Numbered from the stretch's first letter, positions 1-9,208 are shown. The stretch: 64,000 nt of DNA from [Leptolyngbya] sp. PCC 7376 (GCF_000316605.1 NC_019683.1:976036-1040035); one strand, 5' to 3'. Notes: generated by a model not told the origin, from the letters alone. A program made the numbers and translations.

Positions 1-2
1 CA

Positions 3-740
3 GGCGGCTTAATGGGCTTGATTAAGGGCAATATCAAAGAAATTATTTTGGGATGGGGGCCACTGCCAGCATTTTTGGTGGGGTCAATTACCTTACTTGC
101 CGCCTCAACTTTTTTGAAGTTTTTTATGCCACCGTTACAACCACCAGCGGAGGATCAAGAGCACTCGACACCGCCGATACCTTGGGATGGTATTGTCCGC
201 ACCGCTCTCATTTCCCTTGTTTTGGCATGGGGTACAAAAATTTTCATGGGTAATTTAAGTGGTGTCTTTGGAGCAGGGGCCTTCGGTTCAGACGCCAATT
301 GGATGCCACTTTTAAACCTACTCCTCGCTTTAGCAGCTATTCCTATCGCCATGCTATGGAGACGGTGGCGAGATTATCCGTTATTGGCGATCGCCTTAAG
401 TAGTTTGAGTTTAATGCTCATCATCCTGCTAGCCTCACCGGGGTTGGCATGGCTCTATATCTTTGTGGCGGGCTTATGGATTTGCGCCTTTGCGACAGTA
501 CGCAATGGTACATTGCCATACATTTTCGCGACAGTGCCAGGTCGCTGGGCAGGCTTCGGGATCGGAATTTATTTTGGAGTCTCGGGCATCGCTAATCGAT
601 TATTCCCTAGTATTTTTTCACCAGAAAACCAAGCCTTTCAGGGCATTGCTGGGGTCTGTGCCTTGGCGATCGCCGCAGGACTCGCACTACTGCCATTTTT
701 ACCGAAACAATCTGAAGATCTAGGCAACGAGATCAAGTAG
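3..740 (+). CDS. MFS-type membrane transporter, C-terminal part (5' end outside window)
   Basis: The frame is open to the left edge, so the true start lies outside the window; the first internal ATG is at 12. About 245 residues are visible, with at least six hydrophobic stretches (for example TALISLVLAWG, LLNLLLALAAIPIAMLW, LYIFVAGLWICAFATV) separated by short basic loops such as WRRWRD, and a polar C-terminal tail. This looks like the C-terminal half of a major facilitator superfamily transporter in the inner membrane. I see no residue that reveals a substrate. The gene is convergent with purQ and the two coding ends overlap by 21 bp, leaving no room for a separate terminator. The family call rests on the membrane pattern and could be wrong; that it is a real gene is fairly sure. 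Confidence 0.6.
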   Translation, partial: GGLMGLIKGNIKEIILGWGPLPAFLVGSITLLAASTFLKFFMPPLQPPAEDQEHSTPPIPWDGIVRTALISLVLAWGTKIFMGNLSGVFGAGAFGSDANWMPLLNLLLALAAIPIAMLWRRWRDYPLLAIALSSLSLMLIILLASPGLAWLYIFVAGLWICAFATVRNGTLPYIFATVPGRWAGFGIGIYFGVSGIANRLFPSIFSPENQAFQGIAGVCALAIAAGLALLPFLPKQSEDLGNEIK

Positions 741-1409
741 ACCTTCAAATAAACCTTTGCCGTCCGCATTACCCAAATTGGTATCAGCTGCGCGTTCAGG
801 GTGGGGCATCATGCCGAGCACATTCCCTTTCGCGTTAACGATGCCTGCAATGTTATTGAGGGAGCCATTCGGATTTGCCGCTTCATTGACATTCCCTTGG
901 GTGTTGCAATACCGGAAAATCACCTGTCCATTGTCTTCAATACTTTGCAAGGTTTCTGCGTCAGCATGGTAACGGCCTTCACCATGGGCAATGGGAATGG
1001 TAATGACTTGCTCTTGCTGATAACCTCGCGTCCAAGACAGATCACTGCGCCCCACTTTAAGGGGAACGCGATCGCAGATGAAATGAAGGTCACGATTTCG
1101 GACGAGAGCACCAGGTAATAACCCTACTTCCGTTAACACCTGAAAACCGTTACAAACACCCAACACATATTTTCCTTGGTTGGCGTGCTCAATCACGCTT
1201 TTAATCACAGGTGAAAACCGGGCGATCGCCCCACATCGGAGATAATCCCCATAACTAAACCCACCGGGGATCGCGATCACATCTAAGTCTGAAATATCCG
1301 TTTCCTGATGCCAAACCATGCGGGTCGGTTGCCCAAACACACCGTCTGTGACCATCGCCATATCGCGATCGCAGTTTGAGCCGGGGAAAACAATTACACC
1401 AAATTTCAT
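720..1409 (-). CDS. purQ: Phosphoribosylformylglycinamidine synthase subunit PurQ
   Basis: Glutaminase subunit of FGAM synthase, step four of de novo purine synthesis. It frees ammonia from glutamine for PurL, in a complex that also needs PurS. The 229-residue class I glutamine amidotransferase starts MKFGVIVFPGSNCDRD. It carries the nucleophile elbow GVCNGFQ (Cys86), an oxyanion-loop region IPGGFSYGDYLRCGA and the His-x-Glu pair in MPHPERA near the C-terminus. Length is normal for the stand-alone form. purS lies immediately upstream on the same strand with a 59-bp gap, the usual purS-purQ order. The 3' end overlaps the convergent transporter gene. Confidence 0.96.
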   Translation of the reverse strand: MKFGVIVFPGSNCDRDMAMVTDGVFGQPTRMVWHQETDISDLDVIAIPGGFSYGDYLRCGAIARFSPVIKSVIEHANQGKYVLGVCNGFQVLTEVGLLPGALVRNRDLHFICDRVPLKVGRSDLSWTRGYQQEQVITIPIAHGEGRYHADAETLQSIEDNGQVIFRYCNTQGNVNEAANPNGSLNNIAGIVNAKGNVLGMMPHPERAADTNLGNADGKGLFEGLLDLVA

Positions 1410-1468
1410 AGTTCAGTTATCTAAATAGCAATAGGTTCGACACTCTCTCTTTGGTAGGCGATCGCCTA

Positions 1469-1723
1469 TTAACTTACAGATGTTAGATCGAAACGATAAT
1501 TTTCAATAACAGGATTTGTAAGGAGCTGATCACACATTTGATCAACTTTTTGCTTTGCGTCAGCCTCATCAGCCGCCTCTAAATTTAGTTCAATATATTT
1601 ACCAATCCGTACCTCAGAAACCCCTTCATAGCCCAATTGACCTAAACCAGATTCCACAGCTGTGCCTGCCGGATCGAGAACAGAAGGACGAAGCGTAACG
1701 TAGATTTGAGCGTGGTACTGCAT
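1469..1723 (-). CDS. purS: Phosphoribosylformylglycinamidine synthase subunit PurS
   Basis: Small structural subunit that links PurQ to PurL in the FGAM synthase complex. The frame is open further upstream to 1804, but I choose the ATG at 1723 because the family begins at MQYHAQIYVTLRPSVLDPAG. That gives 84 residues, the normal PurS length; the longer version would overlap the permease gene by a few bases. The conserved core LRPSVLDPAGTAVESGLGQLG is followed by VRIGKYIEL and the acidic helix. purQ follows directly on the same strand. The 73-bp gap to the upstream permease suggests purS has its own promoter or is read through from that gene. Confidence 0.93.
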   Translation of the reverse strand: MQYHAQIYVTLRPSVLDPAGTAVESGLGQLGYEGVSEVRIGKYIELNLEAADEADAKQKVDQMCDQLLTNPVIENYRFDLTSVS

Positions 1724-1796
1724 AGCAATTTGACTGTTGAAAACGGTATTTATTGTACGTCGCGGGGGCATTGATAAAAAAATCAATTCCGAGACA

Positions 1797-2822
1797 TTAA
1801 GCAAAATAGCTATAACCCAACGCCAGAATGAAAGTGAGTTGCCCTGCCAACATGAAGAAATACAAAATGAAGCGGGGTTTAAAAATTGAGAGCATTAAAC
1901 CCACGGCTTTGATGTCGATCATCGGCCCAAAAATCAAAAAGGCCAGCAATGATCCGGTTGTAAAAGTTGAGGCAAATGACAGTGCAAAAAACGAGTCTAC
2001 TGTTGAACAAATAGAAACAATGGCTGCCAACAGCATCATGGCAATAATCGACGTGATGGTACCTTGCCCAAGGCTTAAGACAACTTCCCGTGGGACAAAT
2101 ACTTGAATCAGAGCGGCGATCGCACTCCCAAAAATCAAGACAGCGCCCAATTCCCGCAATTCTTGGGAAATATTTGTGATCAAAGCCCGAAATTTTTGCT
2201 TAAAACCTTTGGGTTGTGCCAGGTCGAGTGCCTCAGGCATCTGGGTTGCCACAGTCTCCAAAGGAACGTTGCTCCCTTGATTTCCTCCAAGAAAGAATGT
2301 ACCCGATTGCAACAATGGACTAGCGGCGGACTGCTCTTGGGGTTGAGCTGTTTGTTGGAGATACTTTAAGCGCTTGGCGAGGCGGGGATGCAATAAAACT
2401 TTTGGGTCAGATTGCACGCTAAAAACTGTGCCCACAATGGTGGCGATCGCCAACGAGCCAAGAATACGGAATAACACAATCTCTGGTTGTCCTCGAAAAG
2501 CAATCCAAGTAGACCAAATCACCACAGGATTCAGGGTTGGCGCAGCGAGTAAAAAACCAACAGCAACAGAAGTCGGAATCCCCTGCATGAGAAAACGCCT
2601 TGCTACAGGGACATTTCCACATTCACAGACGGGGAAGAAAAAGCCGATGCAACTCCCCATGAAAGCGCCCAACAGTGGATTTTTGGGGAGGACTTTAATT
2701 AATTTGCGCTCATCGACCCAGACCAACAGCACACTCGATAGAACAACTCCTAATAGCAGAAAAGGCATTGCCTCCACCAACAGGCTGACAAATAACGTAA
2801 AGGCATTGTGAAATTGGGTCAT
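1797..2822 (-). CDS. UPF0718 / ArsP_1-type permease
   Basis: A 341-residue polytopic membrane protein of the DUF318/ArsP_1 permease family. Hydrophobic segments occur near residues 10-30, 45-65, 85-105 and 115-135, followed by a polar insert of about 70 residues (160-215), then four more helices. The family-typical cysteine motif PVCECGNVPVARR sits at the end of helix 2, and a second set CSTVDSFFALSF sits in the C-terminal half. Related ArsP proteins export trivalent organoarsenicals, but many members have no known substrate. The histidine kinase gene ends 15 bp upstream on the same strand, so the two are probably co-transcribed and the kinase may control or sense the transported substrate. 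Confidence 0.8.
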   Translation of the reverse strand: MTQFHNAFTLFVSLLVEAMPFLLLGVVLSSVLLVWVDERKLIKVLPKNPLLGAFMGSCIGFFFPVCECGNVPVARRFLMQGIPTSVAVGFLLAAPTLNPVVIWSTWIAFRGQPEIVLFRILGSLAIATIVGTVFSVQSDPKVLLHPRLAKRLKYLQQTAQPQEQSAASPLLQSGTFFLGGNQGSNVPLETVATQMPEALDLAQPKGFKQKFRALITNISQELRELGAVLIFGSAIAALIQVFVPREVVLSLGQGTITSIIAMMLLAAIVSICSTVDSFFALSFASTFTTGSLLAFLIFGPMIDIKAVGLMLSIFKPRFILYFFMLAGQLTFILALGYSYFA

Positions 2823-2837
2823 GGAGAAACGTTAGGA

Positions 2838-3989
2838 CTAGCCAATGACAGCAGAAGAATCTGTCTCATCGGTGTCGCCTTGCAAAGGTAAAGAAATCGT
2901 GAGCAGCGTACCCTCGTTAACGGTACTATCAATCGTCATCGTCCCATTATAAATTTTTACAATACGTTCGGCGATCGCCAGACCGAGACCAGTGCCTTGC
3001 TGCTCATATTGCAGACGGTTAAATTGCATATAAGCTCCCACATGCGCAATCTCTTCCTCTGTCATCCCACGACCCCAATCACGAATCTCTAGCACCCAGC
3101 GATCGCCATCCACTTGTGTACGCACCTTTACCAGCTTTCCTGTTTCTCCATCCAGCATCTCTGGCTGCGAAAACTTGAATGCATTATCGAGTAGCTCCTC
3201 TAATAAAACAGATAACCATTTTTCAGAAATTGCAATCACTGCATCACACAGCTCACACCGCAAATCCTCACCCCTTTGATAGCGAAGCGCACATTTTTTC
3301 CCTAAAAAATGGATCAAAACTTGGCTAGTCCCCATCGCACCACGAGGCCATTTTTCTCGCTCCCTAGGCTCATCAGCAACCAAATCAAGCCGAAAATACA
3401 TTAGAAATTTCTGGATCAACCGATGGAGTCGATCCGCAGACAGTCGGATATTGTGGGTGATTTCAACGATTTCATCTTGCTCTAAAGTCTGCCAATATTC
3501 ACTCAACAATTCCGCTGATGTAATCATGCCTTGCAATGGCGTTCTCAGCTCATGGGGTAGAGCTACTGTTAAATTTCGACGCAATTCATCTAAACGCCGA
3601 GAACTATGCTCTTCAAGAGTTTGGTGTCGCTTCAGACGACAGAGGATCGTTTCGACCAATTCATGATCATCACAAGGCATTGAAATATAATCATCCGCCC
3701 CCAAATTCATAGCGAATCGTCGTGCGGATTCTGTCATTGCTGAAGACAGGAAAATGAAAGGAATTGTCGCTGTCGATATTTGAGTGCGCAATGTACGCAA
3801 AAAACTCAAACCACCTCCCTCTAAAGCTTCAGCATTACAAATAACCAAACTGGGTAATTCTTGCTGAATTCGCATCAAGGCAATGCTGGCACTGTCGGCT
3901 GTTAAGACTTGAAAATCTTCCACTGTCAGAAGTCTTTCAAGCCGCTCTAAATTTTTGAGATGATTATCAACAACCAAAATCTTTGTCAC
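2838..3989 (-). CDS. Hybrid sensor kinase: degenerate receiver + HisKA + HATPase
   Basis: 383 residues without membrane segments, so cytoplasmic. Residues 1-120 fold like a response-regulator receiver, but the phospho-accepting Asp is Asn52 (LVICNAEA), the usual acidic pair near the N-terminus is reduced to a single Asp (VVDN), and the conserved Lys is Met104 (YISMPC). Phosphorylation by the usual mechanism is therefore unlikely. HisKA follows with the phospho-accepting His146 in LPHELRTPLQG. The ATPase domain has an N box (EELLDNAFKFSQ), G1 (DWGRGMT) and G2 (GTGLGLAIAE). The kinase half looks intact, so the front domain is probably a protein-interaction or ligand module. It lies 15 bp upstream of the permease in an apparent two-gene operon. 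Confidence 0.88.
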   Translation of the reverse strand: MTKILVVDNHLKNLERLERLLTVEDFQVLTADSASIALMRIQQELPSLVICNAEALEGGGLSFLRTLRTQISTATIPFIFLSSAMTESARRFAMNLGADDYISMPCDDHELVETILCRLKRHQTLEEHSSRRLDELRRNLTVALPHELRTPLQGMITSAELLSEYWQTLEQDEIVEITHNIRLSADRLHRLIQKFLMYFRLDLVADEPREREKWPRGAMGTSQVLIHFLGKKCALRYQRGEDLRCELCDAVIAISEKWLSVLLEELLDNAFKFSQPEMLDGETGKLVKVRTQVDGDRWVLEIRDWGRGMTEEEIAHVGAYMQFNRLQYEQQGTGLGLAIAERIVKIYNGTMTIDSTVNEGTLLTISLPLQGDTDETDSSAVIG

Positions 3990-4278
3990 AGAGTGCTTTC
4001 TCCACTAACCCATTGACCGTAAGTAGGCAGCACAGGGAAATCAGGCTAAACAACGAATGATTTCATACTCGTAAAGTTGATATTGCGGGAATCAACCAAG
4101 ATATTAATCCAATAAAACTCAATACATCACATCAAAATAGTATGCCAAGAAAAATTTTAACGTAGCGAAAAATCTCAAAGAGTAGTAATACAAAAAAACA
4201 AAAATTCATCGTAGTACAAATGCTTATCAAACAGCCAAGAACTTAACACAAGAGTTTGATTTTTCAGAGCATTTTTTT

Positions 4279-4308
4279 GCGATAACGCTAGCTAGCCAGC
4301 ATTATCGC
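4279..4308. other. 11-bp-arm hairpin
   Basis: Arms gcgataacgct and agcattatcgc pair with one mismatch around an 8-nt loop. A T7 run lies 5' of it on the plus strand and no T-run follows on either strand in the sense needed for termination, so it is not a standard terminator. Function unknown. Confidence 0.4.
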
Positions 4309-4472
4309 AGCGCACAAAACATAATGCTGTGATCCCATCCAGAACAGCAAGATTAATTCCAATAGCGACTTTATATAAGCAAGCAGAGATAGAGAAATAA
4401 TTTAATGCTTGGAAAAGAATTTGTGGCAATATATCACCATCAATTTTATGAATTTTATGAGTTCTTCTCCTA

Positions 4473-4512
4473 ATATCTTCTGTTAAGGCGATATATCTTC
4501 TGTTAAGGCGAT
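4473..4512. repeat. 20-bp exact tandem repeat, two copies
   Basis: The unit atatcttctgttaaggcgat occurs twice head to tail; the second copy runs on into a HIP1 site. It is probably a slippage or HIP1-associated duplication. Confidence 0.85.
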
Positions 4513-4700
4513 CGCCAGTCTTATTTATTCACGATAAACTAACTATTCTTTGAAATCTTGATTGGTCATGGTATTTTAGAAAGGTTGTGAATTTTTTGCT
4601 AGAAACCACAAGATAGCTCTCATACAGCCAATCGTCGTTTCAAACAGATTTTCAGCCTACAGGACGTCCAAACTTTGACCTCCCTCTTGTAGGCAACAAT

Positions 4701-4739
4701 CTCAAAAAGAGCCGTAGTAAGCGGTTTGAGGTCTTTTTT
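4701..4739 (+). terminator. Possible attenuator/terminator in the rpsD leader
   Basis: ctcaaa pairs with tttgag and an inner ccg with cgg, followed by a T6 run, 34 bp before the rpsD start. It could be a leader attenuator or the terminator of a short upstream transcript. The stem is weak and has an internal bulge. Confidence 0.35.
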
Positions 4740-4773
4740 GACATCAAGTAAACATTAAGGAGAAGAAAACCTT

Positions 4774-5382
4774 ATGGCTCGTTATCGTGGAGCACGTCTA
4801 CGCATTACACGTAGATTAGGAGAATTACCGGGTTTAACCCGTAAGAGCGCACGTCGGGAATATCCACCCGGACAGCATGGCCAAGGTCGCCGCAAGCGTT
4901 CTGAATATGCGATTCGTCTAGAAGAAAAGCAGAAATTGCGTTTCAACTATGGTGTTTCTGAGAAGCAGCTCATTCGTTATGTCCGTAAAGCTCGTCGTGC
5001 AACGGGTTCTACCGGTCAGGCGATTTTGCAACAGCTAGAAATGCGTCTCGACAATACAATCTTCCGTTTAGGTATGGCTGGTACGATTCCAGCGGCCCGC
5101 CAACTTGTTAACCATGGTCACATCATGGTCAATGGTCGTCGTGTTGACATTCCGAGTTACCAGTGTCGTCCTGGTGACTTGATTACTGTTCGCGATCGTG
5201 ATCGCTCCCGTAAGCTCGTTGAAGCAAACATGGAGTTCCCTGGTTTAGCGAACGTTCCTAGCCACCTTGAGTTTGATAAGGCTAATTTGACTGGTAAAGT
5301 CAATGGCATTATTGAGCGGGAATGGGTTGCGCTACAAGTCAACGAACTACTCGTGGTTGAGTATTACTCCCGTATGGCGTAA
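4774..5382 (+). CDS. rpsD: 30S ribosomal protein S4
   Basis: A primary rRNA-binding protein that nucleates assembly of the 30S body and helps control decoding fidelity. 202 residues, normal for cyanobacteria. It begins [20 protein letters not shown]. The S4 RNA-binding domain spans roughly residues 90-155 ([21 protein letters not shown] and [17 protein letters not shown]), and the protein ends in the usual EYYSRMA. The start is preceded by aaggagaag at good spacing. In cyanobacteria rpsD usually stands apart from the main ribosomal operon, as it does here. A strong terminator follows at 5438. Confidence 0.98.
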   Translation: MARYRGARLRITRRLGELPGLTRKSARREYPPGQHGQGRRKRSEYAIRLEEKQKLRFNYGVSEKQLIRYVRKARRATGSTGQAILQQLEMRLDNTIFRLGMAGTIPAARQLVNHGHIMVNGRRVDIPSYQCRPGDLITVRDRDRSRKLVEANMEFPGLANVPSHLEFDKANLTGKVNGIIEREWVALQVNELLVVEYYSRMA

Positions 5383-5437
5383 ATCTCTATTCTCGAAAGG
5401 GAAAAAGATTACGACAATAGATACAATTTTGATCATT

Positions 5438-5469
5438 AGGGGAACAATTTATGTTGTTCCTCTTTTTTG
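5438..5469 (+). terminator. Rho-independent terminator of rpsD
   Basis: Ten-base stem aggggaacaa / ttgttcctct with one G-T pair, a 6-nt loop and a T6 tail, 55 bp after the rpsD stop codon. Confidence 0.85.
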
Positions 5470-5529
5470 TTACGGAATTGCGTCGATCTATTTTGAAAAA
5501 TGACTGGGTAAAATAAGGGTCTAAGGATA

Positions 5530-6699
5530 TTGCAACGTATTGGCACAGAAATGAGTAGGTCACGAGATTTCGTTAAGGAGATTCAAGCAGCTCTAGAGGA
5601 TGATAATCTTCCTTGCGTGAAATCCCTACTCAAAAAATGGCAAGAGTCGGAACCTGAGGATCCTTGGTTGCAGTTCTATATTGCTCGCTGGTATGAGCTT
5701 ACTGACAAGATTAAGGATGCGGAAAAGCGTTATCGGAAAATACTACGCATTAATCATAGTCCGAAGATTATGCTTGCTGCCCGACAGGCTCTTCTACAGA
5801 TAGAGGAACAAGAATACCAACAGCGACAAGAAGCGATCGCCGCAGAGAAGGAAGCTTTAGGCGGGGATGAGTATGGCCTATTTGTATTGGAGCCTGTTCA
5901 AAAGTCAGAAAAAAAAGCAGCAGCACAGCATTTTGCGAAAGTGATGGAGACAGATCCTTATTCAGCACAAATGCAAATCCCATTAAAATCTTGGCGTTTA
6001 TTCCGCACGGGTCAGTTAGGAGATTTGCGCTTTTATGCGAACGCACTCCAGCAGGGGAATATTCCCGGTTTTTGTCTGTCGATGGAACAACTTAAAGAGA
6101 TTCAAGTTTTGCAAGTTCAATCCATCCAACAGCTAGAGCCAGACTTAGTGATTGAATGTCTAGATACAGCTCAACAGCTTGTCATGATTACGTTTGAGTG
6201 GTCTGAGATCCATCAGTATGTCGAAGGAAGATTGCCATTATTTGAGGAGTCCCTTGAAAAAAATGCTCGCGGCAAAACCTATTACAAAACCAAAGTGATG
6301 GATTATGCTTACTTCCTCGATCTCCATGTGGGCGATCGCCAAACAATTTTGCGATTAAGCGATCAACATTACCAATTCAGGGAAGGGATTTCTTTCTTTT
6401 CAGAGACTCAAATTCACCAGCAAATTGAGCAACAGAGCGTCCGACAAAGTTGGAATAATCTCAGCACACAACTCATCGAACACCTTGGTCATGCAACTCA
6501 ATGTGACGACTTCAAAAGTTTTGCGACCCATGCCGCTGACTTCCCTGAGCTAATCCGTAAAATTAATCCTCAAACTTACCTCTTCCGCCAAGAGGAGCAC
6601 AAAGACACTCACTGGGATCCAGCTTGGCAGCTCTACAGTGCGATCGCCTTTGCGAAGACCGTTCAAGAAGAAACAGCGATCGTCTCAGAGACAAATTAA
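5530..6699 (+). CDS. Conserved hypothetical protein with TPR-like N-terminus
   Basis: Up to 389 residues, soluble, with no signal peptide. Residues 10-95 look like two or three helix pairs of tetratricopeptide type (SLLKKWQESEPEDPWLQFYIA, then RWYELTDKIKDAEKRYRKIL). A charged coiled segment follows (EEQEYQQRQEAIAAEKEAL), then a cyanobacterial-looking region of about 270 residues that I do not recognise and that has no catalytic motif I can name. The longest frame starts with TTG at 5530; the ATG at 5551 (MSRSRDFVKEI) is at least as likely, and neither has a strong ribosome binding site. Codon use and HIP1 sites match the host genes. It may be a protein-interaction scaffold; function unknown. 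Confidence 0.7.
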   Translation: MQRIGTEMSRSRDFVKEIQAALEDDNLPCVKSLLKKWQESEPEDPWLQFYIARWYELTDKIKDAEKRYRKILRINHSPKIMLAARQALLQIEEQEYQQRQEAIAAEKEALGGDEYGLFVLEPVQKSEKKAAAQHFAKVMETDPYSAQMQIPLKSWRLFRTGQLGDLRFYANALQQGNIPGFCLSMEQLKEIQVLQVQSIQQLEPDLVIECLDTAQQLVMITFEWSEIHQYVEGRLPLFEESLEKNARGKTYYKTKVMDYAYFLDLHVGDRQTILRLSDQHYQFREGISFFSETQIHQQIEQQSVRQSWNNLSTQLIEHLGHATQCDDFKSFATHAADFPELIRKINPQTYLFRQEEHKDTHWDPAWQLYSAIAFAKTVQEETAIVSETN

Positions 6700-6762
6700 A
6701 ACTCTATTTTCACCCAATAACAGCGAATTAATGAGGCGATCGCCACCCCTATATTTTTTCAC

Positions 6763-6787
6763 AAAAAAAGGAGGCATTACACCTCCT
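6763..6787 (-). terminator. Rho-independent terminator of dnaK
   Basis: On the minus strand aggagg pairs with cctcct around a 7-nt loop, followed by a run of seven T. It lies 58 bp beyond the dnaK stop. On the plus strand it lacks a T-run. Confidence 0.8.
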
Positions 6788-6844
6788 ATAATCACGAACT
6801 ATTTATTTACATCAGAGACTTAAACAGCCTTAGAGAAGTTCCGA

Positions 6845-8794
6845 CTACTTAGTCTCAGAGAACTCAGCATCGATCACATCGTCGCCACCATCATCATTAT
6901 TATTATTATCACTGCCACCACCATCACTAGGAGGTGCACCAGCACCAGCCGCAGCATTGGGGTCAAAACCAGCAGCAGAAGGATCGCCACCAGCCTCTTG
7001 ATAGATGTTGGTACTAATGGTGTAAAGCAACTGTTGTAGTTCAGGCATGACCGTAGAAATCTTCTCGTCATCTTCCTGAGCCACAGCTTCTTTCAGATCC
7101 TTAATCATCTGATCAGCCTTACTCTTGTCATCAGTAGGAACCTTATCGCCTAGCTCTTCAAGTTGCTTTTCAGCTTGGTAAACCAAAGAATCAGCCTGGT
7201 TCTTACGGTCAATCTTTTCACGACGTTCCTTATCAGCAGAAGCATTCGCCTCAGCTTCCTGAACCATACGATCTACCTCATCATCAGGCAGAGTCGAAGC
7301 ACCAGTGATACTAATAGACTGTTCCTTACCAGTACCCTTATCTTTCGCTGTAACGTTCAAAATACCGTTAGCGTCGATATCAAAGGTTACTTCAATTTGA
7401 GGTACGCCACGAGGAGCCGCGGGAATACCATCGAGACGGAAGGTTCCAAGACTCTTATTGTCCTTAGACATTTCGCGCTCACCCTGTAGAACATGGATTT
7501 CTACATTGGTCTGACCATCAACCGCGGTCGAGAACACTTCAGATTTCTTCGTAGGAATTGTAGTGTTTCTGGGGATAATCTTGGTCATTACACCACCAAG
7601 GGTTTCCACACCGAGGGAGAGAGGCGTGACGTCAAGGAGAAGAATGTCCTTAACTTCACCAGCAAGTACACCACCTTGAATTGCAGCACCAATCGCTACA
7701 ACTTCGTCAGGGTTTACGGTTTGGTTAGGCTTCTTGCCGAGAACGCGCTCAACAACATCTTGAACGGAAGGAATACGAGTAGAACCACCAACAAGTACAA
7801 CTTCGTCAATAGCAGACTTATCGATCTTGGCGTCACGAATCGCATTCTCAACAGGGATGCGGCAACGATCAATTAGGTCAGCACAAATCTCTTCAAACTT
7901 TGCACGAGTCAAGCTTGTATCGAGATGCTTAGGGCCATCTTGAGTTGCAGTGATGAAAGGCAAGTTGATGTCTGCCTGAGTAACGTTAGACAATTCAATC
8001 TTTGCTTTCTCAGCAGCTTCCGTAAGACGTTGGAGAGCTTGCTTATCTTTGCGAAGATCAATGCCTTCAGTTTTCTCGAAACCTTCTGCGAGGAAGTCAA
8101 CGATCTTCTTATCGAAGTCATCACCACCAAGGTGAGTATCACCAGAGGTAGAGAGTACTTCAAATACGCCGTCGCCGACTTCAAGGATGGAGACGTCGAA
8201 AGTACCACCACCAAGGTCAAATACGAGGATTGTTTCGTTACTCTTTTTATCAAGTCCGTAGGCGAGGGATGCTGCGGTAGGCTCGTTAATAATCCGGAGA
8301 ACTTCTACACCAGCAATTTTGCCTGCGTCTTTGGTTGCTTGACGTTGGGAGTCATTGAAGTATGCAGGAACGGTAATAACGGCTTGGGTTACGGTTTCAC
8401 CAAGGTAAGTACTTGCATCATCAATAAGCTTGCGGAGTACTTGGGCAGCAATTTCTTCTGGAGCAAATTTCTTGTCTTTAGCATTACAGTCAATTTTTAC
8501 GTTGCTGTTGCTATCTTTTTCTACGGTGTAAGCAACTTCAGTGGATTCGTTGCTGACTTCGCTGTACTTACGTCCAATAAAGCGCTTCACAGAGTAGAAG
8601 GTGTTGCCAGGGTTCATTACGGCTTGACGCTTGGCAATTTGCCCGACGAGTAAGTCGCCGTTTTTCGCGTAGGCAACGACAGAAGGAGTTGTTCTGAAAC
8701 CTTCTGCATTGGCAATTACGGTGGGCTTTCCACCTTCCATTACAGAAACGCAGGAGTTTGTAGTTCCTAGGTCAATACCGACGACTTTTCCCAT
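6845..8794 (-). CDS. dnaK: Molecular chaperone DnaK (Hsp70), DnaK2-type
   Basis: ATP-dependent Hsp70 chaperone that works with DnaJ and GrpE in folding and stress recovery. 649 residues. The nucleotide-binding domain begins [21 protein letters not shown] and carries phosphate loops [14 protein letters not shown] and [13 protein letters not shown]. The interdomain linker [15 protein letters not shown] precedes the substrate-binding domain. The C-terminal tail is rich in Gly, Asn and Asp and ends [12 protein letters not shown], the EEVD-like tail of the main housekeeping/heat-shock DnaK of cyanobacteria, commonly called DnaK2. It is monocistronic here, with its own terminator at 6763. The upstream region has two dyads at 8856 and 8927, but I see no CIRCE element. 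Confidence 0.97.
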   Translation of the reverse strand: MGKVVGIDLGTTNSCVSVMEGGKPTVIANAEGFRTTPSVVAYAKNGDLLVGQIAKRQAVMNPGNTFYSVKRFIGRKYSEVSNESTEVAYTVEKDSNSNVKIDCNAKDKKFAPEEIAAQVLRKLIDDASTYLGETVTQAVITVPAYFNDSQRQATKDAGKIAGVEVLRIINEPTAASLAYGLDKKSNETILVFDLGGGTFDVSILEVGDGVFEVLSTSGDTHLGGDDFDKKIVDFLAEGFEKTEGIDLRKDKQALQRLTEAAEKAKIELSNVTQADINLPFITATQDGPKHLDTSLTRAKFEEICADLIDRCRIPVENAIRDAKIDKSAIDEVVLVGGSTRIPSVQDVVERVLGKKPNQTVNPDEVVAIGAAIQGGVLAGEVKDILLLDVTPLSLGVETLGGVMTKIIPRNTTIPTKKSEVFSTAVDGQTNVEIHVLQGEREMSKDNKSLGTFRLDGIPAAPRGVPQIEVTFDIDANGILNVTAKDKGTGKEQSISITGASTLPDDEVDRMVQEAEANASADKERREKIDRKNQADSLVYQAEKQLEELGDKVPTDDKSKADQMIKDLKEAVAQEDDEKISTVMPELQQLLYTISTNIYQEAGGDPSAAGFDPNAAAGAGAPPSDGGGSDNNNNDDGGDDVIDAEFSETK

Positions 8795-8855
8795 GGCAGT
8801 GTGACTCCAAAGATGAGCAGTTTAATAAAAATGTTTGTTGGAAGTTTGAACTAAA

Positions 8856-8940
8856 GTTCACGTGGGGTGAACCTGTTCTTTGAGTTACATCTATATTGCG
8901 CTTTGGACTACTTGTTTTAGTAGTGTAGGTTCCCGAACCT
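8856..8940. promoter_or_regulatory. Two dyad sites upstream of dnaK
   Basis: gttcac-N5-gtgaac at 8856-8872 and aggttc-cc-gaacct at 8927-8940 lie 62-146 bp upstream of the dnaK start. They share a GTTC/GAAC core. Neither resembles CIRCE (TTAGCACTC-N9-GAGTGCTAA). They could be regulator sites or parts of the leader; this is inference from symmetry only. Confidence 0.35.
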
Positions 8941-8999
8941 TGGGGGGCGGTTTCAGCAGGAAAGCTTATCGGACAAGAGGCGATCGCCCTATCTAGATA

Positions 9000-9017
9000 A
9001 CGTGAGTTCGAGATAAG
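9000..9017 (+). repeat. Solitary IS982 terminal inverted repeat
   Basis: acgtgagttcgagataag matches the end found on all IS982 copies in this window, but no transposase follows. It abuts the small element at 9016 and marks the left edge of the IS-rich region. Confidence 0.75.
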
Positions 9018-9149
9018 AGGATGTCTGAAAAGGGTCTGACCGTAACTTTTGTCGAAATGAGTTGCACGTAAAAATAAGTACTTCAGGCGATCAACCTGGC
9101 GGAATTTACGCAGTATTTATCGAATATAAAGACTTTTCAGACATCCTCT
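9016..9149. mobile_element. 134-bp MITE of the IS5 element family
   Basis: Perfect 17-bp terminal inverted repeats, agaggatgtctgaaaag at 9016-9032 and its complement at 9133-9149, enclose about 100 bp with no reading frame. The same 17 bp form the outer end of the IS5-type element at 13465 and, inverted, at 20559, so this is a non-autonomous derivative that could be moved by that transposase. Confidence 0.75.
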
Positions 9150-9208
9150 AAGAAAGAAAAGGAGAAAGTGCATATTGTGGAAGTTGATAACCAGTCCACT
9201 AGAGAGTT
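9150..9208 (+). pseudogene. 5' scrap of an IS982 transposase gene
   Basis: aaggagaaagtgcatattgt and the bases after it match the start region of the IS982 variant whose N-terminal part lies at 17123-17620. The rest of the gene is missing because an IS5-type element begins at 9209. Confidence 0.55.

Larger units (their letters stand above)
3990..4773. other. 784-bp spacer between divergent hybrid kinase and rpsD
   Basis: AT-rich divergent promoter region with no convincing reading frame. It holds a strong hairpin at 4279-4308, an exact 20-bp tandem duplication at 4473-4512, a terminator-like hairpin at 4701-4739 and the ribosome binding site of rpsD (aaggagaag) just before 4774. Confidence 0.6.

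Noticed and set aside
1723-1804. Longer purS start at 1804
   Set aside because: It would add 27 non-conserved residues and overlap the permease gene; the family starts at the ATG at 1723.
4473-4512. Short tandem repeat as a CRISPR-like array
   Set aside because: Only two contiguous copies with no spacers; no cas genes in the window.
7163-8653. Long reading frames antisense to dnaK (up to 242 codons)
   Set aside because: They mirror the highly biased codon use of dnaK, have no family features and no ribosome binding sites.
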